A stretch of DNA of 64,000 nt from Exiguobacterium alkaliphilum 12/1 (GTDB lineage: Bacteria; Bacillota; Bacilli; Exiguobacteriales; Exiguobacteriaceae). The stretch is from contig NZ_JJMW01000041.1 in assembly GCF_000714435.1 (NCBI RefSeq), positions 1 to 64,000 on the forward strand, read 5' to 3'. The stretch's first letter is position 1. Each line of letters starts with the position of its first letter. The translations under genes and the position numbers were made by a program. This document shows positions 50,875-59,137 of the stretch, in pieces. The notes below the pieces were generated by a model. It saw nothing but the letters and a program-made list of their open reading frames with translations, was not told the origin of the DNA and made no database searches.

Positions 50875-50905
50875 AAAAAACACAGCAGGCTTCATTTGCC
50901 TGCCG
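50875..50905 (-). terminator. Intrinsic terminator overlapping the end of the MarR-type gene
   Basis: GCAGGC / GCCTGC with a 7-nt loop, TTTTTT following on the minus strand; the stop codon is in the loop. It lies between marR and azoR, so azoR probably has its own promoter. Confidence 0.75.
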
Positions 50906-51323
50906 CGTTATAGCCGACGCGCTTCAACAATTCGATGAGCGTCTCGGTCTCCGACTCACTGAGCGGACCGTAAATGTCTTTGAAAATCTCGATATGCTCG
51001 GGGTAGACAACATCCATCAAGTGCTTGCCTGTCTCTGTCAACGAAGCGTATGTCACACGCCGGTCAGACGGGCAGGCGACGCGCTCGATGAGCCCTCGTT
51101 TCTCGAGCTTGTCAATTACATACGTGACGCTTCCGCTCGTAATCAAAATTTGATCACCAATTTGTTGTAACGGAGTGTCTCCTCGTTTATACAGGACCGA
51201 CAGCACACCGAACTCTGTTGAATTCAATTGGTGGCGTCTCAAATCATCTTTCACACGGTCACTGATTGCGTCCATCGTCCGTGCCAAGACGACCCACGCC
51301 TTTAACTCAAGGGATTCAATCAT
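50892..51323 (-). CDS. MarR-family transcriptional regulator
   Basis: 143 residues, helical with a winged helix (LNSTEFGVLSVLYKRGDTPLQQIGDQILITSGSVTYVIDKLEKRGLIERVACPSDRRVTYASLTETG), a typical MarR fold of the MhqR type. Its downstream neighbour on the same strand is the azoreductase, likely its target. ATG at 51323 follows GAGGTG. No cysteine equivalent to a clear redox switch was assigned. Confidence 0.88.
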   Translation of the reverse strand: MIESLELKAWVVLARTMDAISDRVKDDLRRHQLNSTEFGVLSVLYKRGDTPLQQIGDQILITSGSVTYVIDKLEKRGLIERVACPSDRRVTYASLTETGKHLMDVVYPEHIEIFKDIYGPLSESETETLIELLKRVGYNAAGK

Positions 51324-51482
51324 GTCGGTTTCACCTCAATTCGTTCTTCGTTTATCTTTAGTATAGCAGGACATGAGCAGTATACGGGCAGGAAAACGCT
51401 TCGTCAAGAAACTTCTTCATTGTCCCCTTCTGACGAAACGTTTAGAATGGAGGTATTGTGATTTTTAGAAAGGGTGGACGGT

Positions 51483-51857
51483 ATGCGTGAGTATTACGAG
51501 ATTTCATTGACGATCAAACAAGATTACTTGGGTTCGGTCATCGAGTTGTTGAATCGGGAAGGCATCGCCCCGGATTATGCGCTTCGAAAAGAAGGTGCGG
51601 TCTTTTTGCTGTTCAATCACTTGCCTTGGTCGAACGTCACACGTGAACCGCATGCGGTCGAGCGCTTCTTGCTCACGCTCCCGCGCACGGACTACTTGTT
51701 CGTCAAAACGAAACGTAAATCGCCCGTCCCTGACCATGAGCCGGTCGCCTGCATGGGGGCGTTCGATTCTCCGTTTCATGAGCATTTGAAGATTGAGCTC
51801 GCCGTCGATGAGTCGGATGCGAGCCATCTCGATATGTCGGCGTTTCGCCACTACTGA
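51483..51857 (+). CDS. Hypothetical soluble protein
   Basis: 124 residues with mixed helix/strand character, no membrane segment. No family recognised. The ATG at 51483 lies after AAAGGGTGG; an in-frame GTG 9 nt earlier overlaps that site. It ends in a terminator that overlaps its stop codon. Single gene. Confidence 0.6.
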   Translation: MREYYEISLTIKQDYLGSVIELLNREGIAPDYALRKEGAVFLLFNHLPWSNVTREPHAVERFLLTLPRTDYLFVKTKRKSPVPDHEPVACMGAFDSPFHEHLKIELAVDESDASHLDMSAFRHY

Positions 51858-51883
51858 GCAACGGGAAACCGTTGCTTTTTTTA
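51857..51883 (+). terminator. Intrinsic terminator of the hypothetical gene
   Basis: AGCAACGG / CCGTTGCT, loop GAAA, seven T. Confidence 0.88.
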
Positions 51884-51947
51884 TGACTAGCTTTTCCGAC
51901 AGACGGGAATATAGCACAGTATCTAAACGTAAAAGGGGAATGTCTGA

Positions 51948-52835
51948 ATGGAACCTGTCATGTTAATCGTCAATCCGTCATCTGGAAAAGAGTTAGGAAA
52001 AGAACATGCGCCGCATGCCGAGGCAGTGCTGAAAGAGCGATACGGCAACGTCGACGTCCGCTTCACAGAAAAAGCGGATGACGCCACCCACTTCGCACGT
52101 GAAGCGGCACAACGCGGTTATCGCGCCGTCATCGCCATGGGCGGGGACGGGACGCTAAACGAGACGGTCACTGGACTCGCCGAAGCCCCGCACCGGCCGG
52201 ACTTCGGGATTATCCCGCTCGGTACGGTGAACGATTTGGCTCGCGCCCTCGGTGTACCGAGCGATCCGGAAGACGCGATCGAGGCGCTCAAGACGGCTGA
52301 ACCGACCCCGATGGATATCGGAAAATACGAGAACGGTTATTTCATGAACGTCATCGCCATCGGTCTCATCGCCGAAGCGGTCGATGAGGTGAGTGTCGAG
52401 GAGAAGACGAAATGGGGACCGTTCGCCTACCTTATCGAAGGCGTGAAGGCGTTCCGCGAGCACAGCCCGTATTCCCTTTCCGTTCAAGCGGACGAGAAGA
52501 CGTTTGACGGGGACGCGTACCTTGTCGTCGTCGCCCTCACGAACTCGGTCGGCGGGTTTGAGAACTTTGAGCCCGACGCCGAGGTGAATGACGGCTTGTT
52601 GCACGTCTATTTGTTCGAAAGCCTCGGCTTCAAAGATGCGCTCCAACTTGCCCCGGCCCTGTTCACGGGCAAGTTGAAAGAGACGGACAGCGTCACCTCG
52701 TTCAAGACGAAACGAGTCCATGTCGACTCGCCTGAGTCGCTCCCGGTCAACGCGGACGGCGACACGGGTGGAACACTCCCGCTCACGTTCGAAGTGTTAC
52801 CAAGTCATCTAAACGTCTTAAAACCGTTGACGTGA
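51948..52835 (+). CDS. YegS/BmrU-type diacylglycerol or lipid kinase
   Basis: 295 residues. VNPSSGKELG (residues 7-16), the nucleotide-binding motif AMGGDGTLNETVTGL and GIIPLGTVNDLARALG match diacylglycerol-kinase-catalytic family proteins of the YegS/DgkB type. Phosphorylates a lipid, perhaps diacylglycerol or sphingoid-like. ATG at 51948 follows AAAAGGGGAATG. Confidence 0.92.
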   Translation: MEPVMLIVNPSSGKELGKEHAPHAEAVLKERYGNVDVRFTEKADDATHFAREAAQRGYRAVIAMGGDGTLNETVTGLAEAPHRPDFGIIPLGTVNDLARALGVPSDPEDAIEALKTAEPTPMDIGKYENGYFMNVIAIGLIAEAVDEVSVEEKTKWGPFAYLIEGVKAFREHSPYSLSVQADEKTFDGDAYLVVVALTNSVGGFENFEPDAEVNDGLLHVYLFESLGFKDALQLAPALFTGKLKETDSVTSFKTKRVHVDSPESLPVNADGDTGGTLPLTFEVLPSHLNVLKPLT

Positions 52836-52894
52836 TGACAGGAGTTTACCGTTCTATCTAGAAGCAAATGGGGTACGAGAAAGGAGTGGATGGG

Positions 52895-53419
52895 ATGACA
52901 ATCTCGCTCGTTCCTTTGAAAGAATCGTCACAGGACATCGTCAAGACGTTCAACCGCTGGAACAACGATCCCGAAATCGTTCATTTGATTCGACCGGCCC
53001 GCTCGGAAGAAGAACTCACCGTCGAGCACAACTTGACGGTCGAGTCGTTAGCAGAACGACTCCAGACACACGATATCTTTTTGATTTACGCGGACGACCG
53101 CCTCGTCGGTGAAGTGAACGTGATGTATGACGCCGCCCACCTTTACAGCCAAGAGCCTGGAAGCGCCTGGCTCGGACTCGTCATCGGCGAAATGGTCGGC
53201 CGTGGCAAAGGCGTAGGGACATATGCGCTCACCCTCTTAGAAGCACGGCTCAGGTCCCAAGGCACCCCGCGCATCGAGCTCGGTGTATTTGCGTTCAATG
53301 AAGCGGCCCGGCACCTCTATGAAAAGCTCGGCTACGTCGAGATTGCCCGAATCAAAGGATTCACGTATTGGAACGGAACGTTTCACGACGACATCCGAAT
53401 GGAAAAACGACTGACATGA
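52895..53419 (+). CDS. GNAT-family N-acetyltransferase
   Basis: 174 residues. The acetyl-CoA motif MVGRGKGVGTYALTLLEARLRSQG and the following GVFAFNEAARHLYEKLGYVEI identify a GNAT domain, similar to RimJ/SpeG-type enzymes. Substrate unknown. ATG at 52895 follows AAAGGAG. The upstream lipid kinase ends 59 nt earlier. Confidence 0.88.
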   Translation: MTISLVPLKESSQDIVKTFNRWNNDPEIVHLIRPARSEEELTVEHNLTVESLAERLQTHDIFLIYADDRLVGEVNVMYDAAHLYSQEPGSAWLGLVIGEMVGRGKGVGTYALTLLEARLRSQGTPRIELGVFAFNEAARHLYEKLGYVEIARIKGFTYWNGTFHDDIRMEKRLT

Positions 53420-53420
53420 A

Positions 53421-53450
53421 CAAGACCTCCTTCGCGTGAAGGAGGTCTTG
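53421..53450. terminator. Intrinsic hairpin between convergent genes
   Basis: A 13-bp stem CAAGACCTCCTTC / GAAGGAGGTCTTG with a GCGT loop. T runs on either side are weak. Confidence 0.6.
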
Positions 53451-53452
53451 TC

Positions 53453-54088
53453 TCAGTTGTTTAAATTCTCGACTTCGACGACACGGAACCCTTTTTGTTC
53501 GAGTTTCGCGACAATCTTATCTTTCGTCGGCTCCTCGACGTCCGGTGGTAACGTGATCAACACGCGGCGAAGCACTTTGCTCTTCGCGTCGAGTGTCATC
53601 AAGCTCGCAATGGACGAGTACTTGCTGACGATTTTCGTAATCTTCTCAAGCGCTCCGGCTTGTTCGCTGAGTGCGATCGTGACGACGTAACTCCCCGTAT
53701 CACGGCTCCACGCTTCTTCGAGCATCCCGAGCATCTTCCCGTGCGGCAAGATGCCGTAAAACTCGTTGCTCTCGTCTTTCAACACCGCGATGTACGGCAG
53801 TTCTTTGATGGAGAAGAACACCTTGAAGAACCCGTCCGACTCGTGGACATATTTTTGCGTATTTTTGATGAGCGTCAAGACATTATCGTCTAGGCTCCCC
53901 TCGTTCATGCCGTGACGATAAATGTGCATTTTATAAATGTTACCGCGGAAAAACGTTCCCGTCTCATCCAGGACAGGTACGCAGCGATACCCCGTTTTCT
54001 CGAGCGTGTCGAGCGCTTCCCGTAATGTCGCCGTTTCACTGATGGTGACGACATCTTTTTTCGGAATGCATAAGCTGTGCACTAACAT
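53453..54088 (-). CDS. CBS-domain protein with C-terminal ACT-like domain (CbpA-like)
   Basis: 211 residues. Two CBS motifs (about 8-65 and 90-125) precede an ACT-like region (VVTIALSEQAGALEKITKIVSKYSS..., residues 135-205). Listeria CbpA, a cyclic di-AMP-binding protein, has this arrangement, so cyclic di-AMP or adenylate sensing is possible, but the match is by architecture only. Convergent with the GNAT gene and divergent from pdxK. Confidence 0.7.
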   Translation of the reverse strand: MLVHSLCIPKKDVVTISETATLREALDTLEKTGYRCVPVLDETGTFFRGNIYKMHIYRHGMNEGSLDDNVLTLIKNTQKYVHESDGFFKVFFSIKELPYIAVLKDESNEFYGILPHGKMLGMLEEAWSRDTGSYVVTIALSEQAGALEKITKIVSKYSSIASLMTLDAKSKVLRRVLITLPPDVEEPTKDKIVAKLEQKGFRVVEVENLNN

Positions 54089-54210
54089 GCGATTTTCCTC
54101 CTACCCAATTGAAAGTGGTCTACACCCTATTCATTACTATTCCCCAAATATGATTGAAATCCTCCTCTCGTTTTTTGGAAAGTTGGTCCGTCACTTTCTA
54201 AACATGGGAT

Positions 54211-54239
54211 TTGTCGTAACGTCAAAAAGTCGTTATAGT
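54211..54239 (+). promoter_or_regulatory. SigA-type promoter of pdxK
   Basis: TTGTCG (54211-54216) and TATAGT (54234-54239) separated by 17 nt, 36 nt upstream of the start codon. Confidence 0.75.
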
Positions 54240-54275
54240 GAAACTATCCAAACAGACAAAGGGGATTGAACGACT

Positions 54276-55100
54276 ATGACGATGAAAAAAGCTTTAACGA
54301 TCGCCGGTTCGGACACGAGCGGCGGTGCAGGGATTCAAGCGGATTTGAAGACGATGGAAGAGCTCGGTGTGTACGGTATGACGGCGCTCACGGTCATCGT
54401 GGCCCAAGACCCGCATAACGCCTGGCACCACGAGGTGTTCCCAATCGACACGACGTTGATTGAGAAGCAAATCGACACCGTCCTCGCCGGAATCGGGGTC
54501 GATGCGGTCAAGACAGGCATGTTGCCGACGCCTGAGATTATCGAACTCGCGTCACGTAAAATCAAAGAGTACGGCATCGAAAACGCCGTCGTCGACCCGG
54601 TCATGGCATGTAAAGGTGCCGATGAAATCTTGAACCCGGACGTCGCCATCGCTATGCGCGAGCATCTCGTCCCGGTCGCCAAAATCATCACACCGAACTT
54701 GTTTGAGGCACGCATGCTCGCTGGTCTCGACAAGACACCTTCGACGATGGAAGAAATCAAAGAAGCGGCTCGTTTGATTCATGAGCTCGGCGCTGAGATC
54801 GTCATCGTCAAAGTCGGTGGCAAGCTCGGTTTCGATACGGCGTTCGATGTGCTCTATGACGGCAATGAATACCGTCTCCTCGAGAGCGAGAAAATCGAAC
54901 CCGCCTTCACGCACGGCGGCGGTTGCACATTCTCGTCTGCCATCGCGGCGTCACTCGCAAACGGCCATTCGGTCGACGAGGCCATCGAAATCGGCAAAGC
55001 GTTCATCACAGAGGCGGTCCGTCATTCATTCCGACTCAATCAGTACGTCGGACCGACGAACCACACGGGCTACCGTAAAAAACTAGCAACACAATCCTGA
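54276..55100 (+). CDS. pdxK: Pyridoxine/pyridoxal kinase (ThiD-like PdxK)
   Basis: 274 residues. Opening ALTIAGSDTSGGAGIQADLKTMEELGVYGMTALTVIVAQDP, then DAVKTGMLPTPEII, VVDPVMACKGADEI, ITPNLFEA and FTHGGGCTFSSAIAASLANG closely parallel Bacillus subtilis PdxK, a ThiD-family kinase for vitamin B6 vitamers. HMP kinase activity is also possible. Followed by yojF. Confidence 0.88.
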   Translation: MTMKKALTIAGSDTSGGAGIQADLKTMEELGVYGMTALTVIVAQDPHNAWHHEVFPIDTTLIEKQIDTVLAGIGVDAVKTGMLPTPEIIELASRKIKEYGIENAVVDPVMACKGADEILNPDVAIAMREHLVPVAKIITPNLFEARMLAGLDKTPSTMEEIKEAARLIHELGAEIVIVKVGGKLGFDTAFDVLYDGNEYRLLESEKIEPAFTHGGGCTFSSAIAASLANGHSVDEAIEIGKAFITEAVRHSFRLNQYVGPTNHTGYRKKLATQS

Positions 55101-55155
55101 ACGGGTGACCCGGGGCGCATGCTTCGGGTCATCGTTTCCATTGGAGGAGAGAAGT

Positions 55156-55527
55156 GTGAACACGATTCAACCTGAGGTGATTCAAGCTTATTTAAACAAA
55201 CACGTGACGACTCCGCTCTACGCGCACGTCGAGACGACGAACGGCGCTTACGCCACTCATAACGACCCTGATTTCCATAACGCCGGCATGTTCATCCGAA
55301 ATGTCGTCATCGAATATAGCATCGGACAAATCAAAGGCCATGGACCTTACCGCGTCGGATTAAAGCTCGACCACGGCTGGCTCTATGTAGAAGGTCTGAC
55401 CGACTTCGAGTTGCATGGGGATCAACTACTGCTCGCCGGACACGACCGCCTCGGCCGTCTCGCCTGCGCGCTGCATCTCGACCCGAAACCGCTCCCACAA
55501 GGAGCCACGGAGGTGGAAGACCAATGA
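55156..55527 (+). CDS. yojF: YojF family protein
   Basis: 123 residues, strand-rich, resembling Bacillus YojF. In Bacillus yojF pairs with yojG (bshB2), and the same pair occurs here with a 4-nt overlap. GTG at 55156 follows GGAGGAGAG. Function unknown. Confidence 0.85.
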   Translation: MNTIQPEVIQAYLNKHVTTPLYAHVETTNGAYATHNDPDFHNAGMFIRNVVIEYSIGQIKGHGPYRVGLKLDHGWLYVEGLTDFELHGDQLLLAGHDRLGRLACALHLDPKPLPQGATEVEDQ

Positions 55528-56177
55528 CCGGACCGTTACTCGTCATTTTCCCGCATCCCGACGACGAAGCGTTCAGCTCCGCCGGGACGATTATCCAACA
55601 TCAAAAGCAAGGATTTCCTGTCACGTACGTCTGCTTGACGCTCGGTGAGATGGGACGAAACATGGGCTCCCCGATTTTCACGACGCGTGAAGAGCTTCCA
55701 AAAATCCGCAAACACGAACTTGAGGAGGCCTGTGCCGTCATGGGCATCTCGGACCTTCAAATGTGGGGACTCCGGGACAAGACTGTCGAATTCGAGGACG
55801 AGGCCGAGCTCGCCGCCCGGTTCCGCGCCTTGATTGATAACGTGAAGCCGGCACGGGTCATCTCGTTTTATCCGGGATATGCCGTCCATCCGGACCACGA
55901 GGCAACGGCACGCGCCGTCGTGTGTGCCCTCCAAGAGATGGACGCGTCCGTGCGACCTGAATTTTTAGGCGTCGCGTTCGACCATCGTACCGAAGCCGAT
56001 CTCGGAAAGCCACACGTCATCATCGAGGTCGGCGATGAGAGCGCGGCGAAGCGAGAAGCACTCTTCGCCCACCGCTCGCAGACAGAAGGTCTCCTGCGTG
56101 CCATCGATCACGCAGAAAACGCCCACGTCATGGAGTTACTCCAACGTGAGCGCTTTTATCACTATCCGTTCTCATGA
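55524..56177 (+). CDS. bshB2: Bacillithiol biosynthesis deacetylase BshB2
   Basis: 217 residues. The zinc-ligand motif FPHPDDEAFSSAG (residues 9-21) and VHPDHEAT with later histidines are typical of GlcNAc-malate deacetylases. BshB2 removes the acetyl group from GlcNAc-malate in bacillithiol synthesis. Translationally coupled with yojF. Confidence 0.92.
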   Translation: MTGPLLVIFPHPDDEAFSSAGTIIQHQKQGFPVTYVCLTLGEMGRNMGSPIFTTREELPKIRKHELEEACAVMGISDLQMWGLRDKTVEFEDEAELAARFRALIDNVKPARVISFYPGYAVHPDHEATARAVVCALQEMDASVRPEFLGVAFDHRTEADLGKPHVIIEVGDESAAKREALFAHRSQTEGLLRAIDHAENAHVMELLQRERFYHYPFS

Positions 56178-56264
56178 TTCATATGCGAGACGCGTCACGT
56201 ACAGCAATGTACCGACCGTCCCAAGACCAATCAACGTTCCTAATACGACAACGATATGTTCCAT
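56172..56264 (-). CDS. 30-residue single-span membrane peptide
   Basis: Small gene reading MEHIVVVLGTLIGLGTVG then TLLYVTRLAYES: one membrane span of about 18-20 residues and a charged C-terminal tail. An AGAGGTG ribosome site lies 7 nt before the ATG at 56264. Its stop codon overlaps the tail end of bshB2 on the other strand. No family recognised; translation is unproven. Confidence 0.5.
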   Translation of the reverse strand: MEHIVVVLGTLIGLGTVGTLLYVTRLAYES

Positions 56265-56315
56265 GTTCTCACCTCTACTTGGTTTTACGAACTGTCTGAA
56301 CAATAGGTTTCAACG

Positions 56316-56343
56316 ACGCGTGCAGCTTGCACGCGTTTTTTTT
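56316..56343 (+). terminator. Intrinsic terminator downstream of bshB2
   Basis: A 9-bp perfect stem ACGCGTGCA / TGCACGCGT, loop GCT, eight T on the plus strand. Confidence 0.88.
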
Positions 56344-57172
56344 AGAAATACAAGAAATAAATGACAGCCGCCAACACGATCCGATAAATCGCGAACGGTG
56401 TCAGTTTCACTTTATTGATTAACTTCAAGAAAAATTGAATCGACAACAGCGCGAACAAGAAAGCGCTGACGAAGCCGACAAGGAATACCGGTAACGTCTC
56501 CATCGTGAAGTAGTTCCACTTGCTGTAAAGCGATAGCGCACTCGCCCCGAACATGATCGGCACGGCCATGATGAACGTGAAATCCGCTGCTGCGCGGTGA
56601 CTCATCCCGAGGAGGACACCACCTGAAATCGTCGAGCCCGACCGTGAAAAACCTGGCCAAAGTGAAAAGCATTGAATCAATCCGACACCGAGCGCTTGTT
56701 TGTACGAAATTTCATCGAGCGTCGCCGTCGTCTGACGCTTCACGCCCGACAAATCAGCCGCAATCATGAAGAACGCCCCGATGACGAGCCCGATCAATAC
56801 CGTCTTGACCGAAAAGAGATGCGTATCGATATAGTCTTCAAACAGTAGGCCGAGCACCGCTGCCGGCAACAGGCCAATCAAGATATGTAGCAGATTCAAC
56901 TTGTCGGTCTGACCGCGTCGGAACGAGACCAGCTCCTTCGGATTCAATAACTGTTTAAACCGATTCCGAAACACGACGATGACCGCTAAAATCGAGCCAA
57001 GTTGAATCACAATCTTGAACGTGTTCGCGACTTCCTGTCCTAAAAATGCGCTCGAATTGAGCCACAGGTCATCGACGACAATCATATGTCCCGTAGACGA
57101 CACCGGTGCGAACTCGGTCAACCCTTCGACGACACCTAACAAAAAACCGATGAACAACTCATACCATGACAT
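56342..57172 (-). CDS. uppP: Undecaprenyl-diphosphate phosphatase (BacA/UppP)
   Basis: 276 residues with about eight spans. Motifs GVVEGLTEFAPVSSTGHMIVVDDLW (catalytic Glu and His) and FSLWPGFSRSGSTISGG identify UppP, which recycles the undecaprenyl carrier in cell-wall synthesis and can confer bacitracin tolerance. ATG at 57172 follows CAGGAG. Confidence 0.95.
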   Translation of the reverse strand: MSWYELFIGFLLGVVEGLTEFAPVSSTGHMIVVDDLWLNSSAFLGQEVANTFKIVIQLGSILAVIVVFRNRFKQLLNPKELVSFRRGQTDKLNLLHILIGLLPAAVLGLLFEDYIDTHLFSVKTVLIGLVIGAFFMIAADLSGVKRQTTATLDEISYKQALGVGLIQCFSLWPGFSRSGSTISGGVLLGMSHRAAADFTFIMAVPIMFGASALSLYSKWNYFTMETLPVFLVGFVSAFLFALLSIQFFLKLINKVKLTPFAIYRIVLAAVIYFLYF

Positions 57173-57246
57173 AATGTTTCTCCTGCTTCTGTATTGGGTC
57201 TAATCATACATCGGGATGAGTCGTCCCGCCCTCGGTCTTAAGACGT

Positions 57247-57272
57247 AAAAAAGAGGGCGTTACGCCCCCTTT
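57247..57272 (-). terminator. Intrinsic terminator of the MFS transporter gene
   Basis: Stem GAGGGCG / CGCCCTC-type with TTA loop and TTTTTT on the minus strand. Confidence 0.75.
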
Positions 57273-57308
57273 CCCCTTGTTTTAAAAAAACAAGCGGTTC
57301 AATGTGCT

Positions 57309-58421
57309 TCATCGATTTACATTTTTTTTTGCGTGGTAGAGACACACGACAGCACCGATCATCAGAAATGCGCTAAATAAAGTACGTTCAGCTCCCACGA
57401 CAAACAATAGACCGAGTGCAATGATGCTTCCATGCAACAAGACCGAAACCGACGATTCGGTCGTCGCACGGATGGCAGAAGGGACGCGGTGATGTAGCAC
57501 CCCTAAATAAATTGGCTCAATCACGCCTGCGAAGCATGCCATTATGGTCATCCATATGAGACCGAATGGGCTTGGAACACTGCCGAGTAGGAGAAAGCCA
57601 ATCCCGATTCCCCACCCGATGATACGATGCCAACGCTCGGCCGAGGCGACTCGTAGTAGATGCGGGGCGAGCAGTTGTCCCGGGATTTGGATGAGCAACA
57701 AGCCAGTCGAGATGGCCCCGAACCAATAGATTGGGACGCGAACGTCTCGTGCATACAGTTGCCAAAACTCTTCGACAAAGTTGAACGCACCGAGGACGAG
57801 GACAAACGATACGGTCAACGTGAGAAGCAATCGGTCGCTCCATAGAAAATAGAAACCGGCCCGTAGCTGACGCCATGTCATCACCTCGTCGTGTGTGGTC
57901 CGAGTCGGTTCAACGAGCAACAAACTACAGCTCGTGGCAAAGAAAAGGCTACCAATCGACACGATATAATTCAACTCAAACGAGAACATTGCCGCAAGTA
58001 GACTTCCGCTAAAGGCTGCCACGACAGCAGCAACTAGTCCGATTGCGTTTAAGCGGCCAACCCATCGTTCGAACGTGGATTCCATTCCGCCTTGTTCGAG
58101 TGTTTCATACAAAAGTGCATGTTCCGTCCCACTCCGACAGACCGCACCGACCGCGGACAAACTGATGGCAATCGCGAAACCAAGAAATGAAAACGACCAT
58201 AGCAACACGACAAACGAGCACCATTCCAGTGCGATTCCGAGTTGAAGCAGACGACGACGTTCCATATGATCGGCTAACACACCGGCCGGAACTTCAAGCA
58301 ACACCACGATGATGGCGTAAAGGATCTCGATATAGACGACTTCTTGAATCGTAATGCCACGAGATTCCCAAAACAGCCGTTCAATCGTATAGGCCGGAAT
58401 CAACGCTTCAAACCAACGCAT
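57309..58421 (-). CDS. MFS transporter, N-terminus interrupted by an in-frame stop
   Basis: 370 residues from the ATG at 58421, with about eleven hydrophobic spans and an MFS-type loop ADHMERRRLLQLG between TM2 and TM3. Upstream, the same frame continues for 20 more codons to an ATG at 58481 with a good GGAGG site, reading MKRRARSPS, then a stop (TAA at 58452-58454), then VRRNIGLLSG and the gene proper. The internal ATG has no strong ribosome site and lacks part of TM1. So it is either a recent nonsense mutation or reinitiation after a short leader reading frame. Drug efflux or other role cannot be told. Confidence 0.7.
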   Translation of the reverse strand: MRWFEALIPAYTIERLFWESRGITIQEVVYIEILYAIIVVLLEVPAGVLADHMERRRLLQLGIALEWCSFVVLLWSFSFLGFAIAISLSAVGAVCRSGTEHALLYETLEQGGMESTFERWVGRLNAIGLVAAVVAAFSGSLLAAMFSFELNYIVSIGSLFFATSCSLLLVEPTRTTHDEVMTWRQLRAGFYFLWSDRLLLTLTVSFVLVLGAFNFVEEFWQLYARDVRVPIYWFGAISTGLLLIQIPGQLLAPHLLRVASAERWHRIIGWGIGIGFLLLGSVPSPFGLIWMTIMACFAGVIEPIYLGVLHHRVPSAIRATTESSVSVLLHGSIIALGLLFVVGAERTLFSAFLMIGAVVCLYHAKKNVNR

Positions 58422-58451
58422 CCCACTGAGTAACCCGATATTTCGACGAAC

Positions 58452-58481
58452 TTAACTAGGTGATCGTGCTCTTCGCTTCAT
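58452..58481 (-). other. In-frame nonsense-ended nine-codon reading frame (MKRRARSPS) upstream of the MFS gene
   Basis: Starts at an ATG 6 nt after GGAGGAGAT and ends with TAA in the MFS frame. It may be the true N-terminus cut by a point mutation, or a short leader peptide. Confidence 0.55.
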
Positions 58482-58525
58482 ATCTCATCTCCTCCTTAGT
58501 TCTCTATTCCCGATTTCACGAAAAA

Positions 58526-58548
58526 AGCCACGGAACGTGTCCGTGGCT
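58526..58548 (-). terminator. Intrinsic terminator of the DJ-1/PfpI gene
   Basis: A 9-bp perfect stem AGCCACGGA / TCCGTGGCT, 5-nt loop, six T on the minus strand. Confidence 0.9.
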
Positions 58549-58554
58549 GAGCGA

Positions 58555-59067
58555 TTATTTTAACAGATTGAGCATCTCGCGATTGAACGCCGGGATGTCA
58601 TCCGGTTGACGGCTCGTGACGAGCTGTTCTTGGCAAACGACGACTTCCTTGTCGGCGTACTTCGCACCGGCGTACTCCATGTCGACTTTAATCGACTTGT
58701 AGCCCGTTGCGTCGCGTCCTTCTAATGTTTTCGCCGTAATCAACAACTGTGGTCCGTGACAAATCGCGAACACCGGTTTTTTCGCATCCATGAACGCTTT
58801 CGCGAATTGGACGAAACGGTCGTCTTCACGAAGCAAGTCTGGCGAGAAGCCGCCCGGTAAGAGCAGGGCATCGAAATCCTCTGGCGAGACGTCATCGATC
58901 GCTTTATCGATCGTCACTTTTGCTTCGCCTTGCTTCCCTTCAATCGTGTTCCCTGCCGATTTTTCAATCGTGACGACTTCGTGGCCCGCTTCCACCAATG
59001 CGTCGCGTGGCTCTGTAAACTCTACGTCCTCAAACATATCTGTAATTAGCGTTGCTACTTTTGCCAT
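58555..59067 (-). CDS. DJ-1/PfpI-family protein (general stress protein 18 type)
   Basis: 170 residues, glutamine-amidotransferase-like fold. LLLPGG, the nucleophile-elbow Cys in AICHGPQLL and the nearby His mark the PfpI/YfkM/YraA subgroup, which have protease or deglycase-like activities. ATG at 59067 follows AGGGAG. Confidence 0.9.
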   Translation of the reverse strand: MAKVATLITDMFEDVEFTEPRDALVEAGHEVVTIEKSAGNTIEGKQGEAKVTIDKAIDDVSPEDFDALLLPGGFSPDLLREDDRFVQFAKAFMDAKKPVFAICHGPQLLITAKTLEGRDATGYKSIKVDMEYAGAKYADKEVVVCQEQLVTSRQPDDIPAFNREMLNLLK

Positions 59068-59137
59068 GTTGAAACACTCCCTCAATTTGTTTTTTCACAC
59101 ATAGGGAGTGTTCCACTCGACCTTCTCCGTTAAACCT

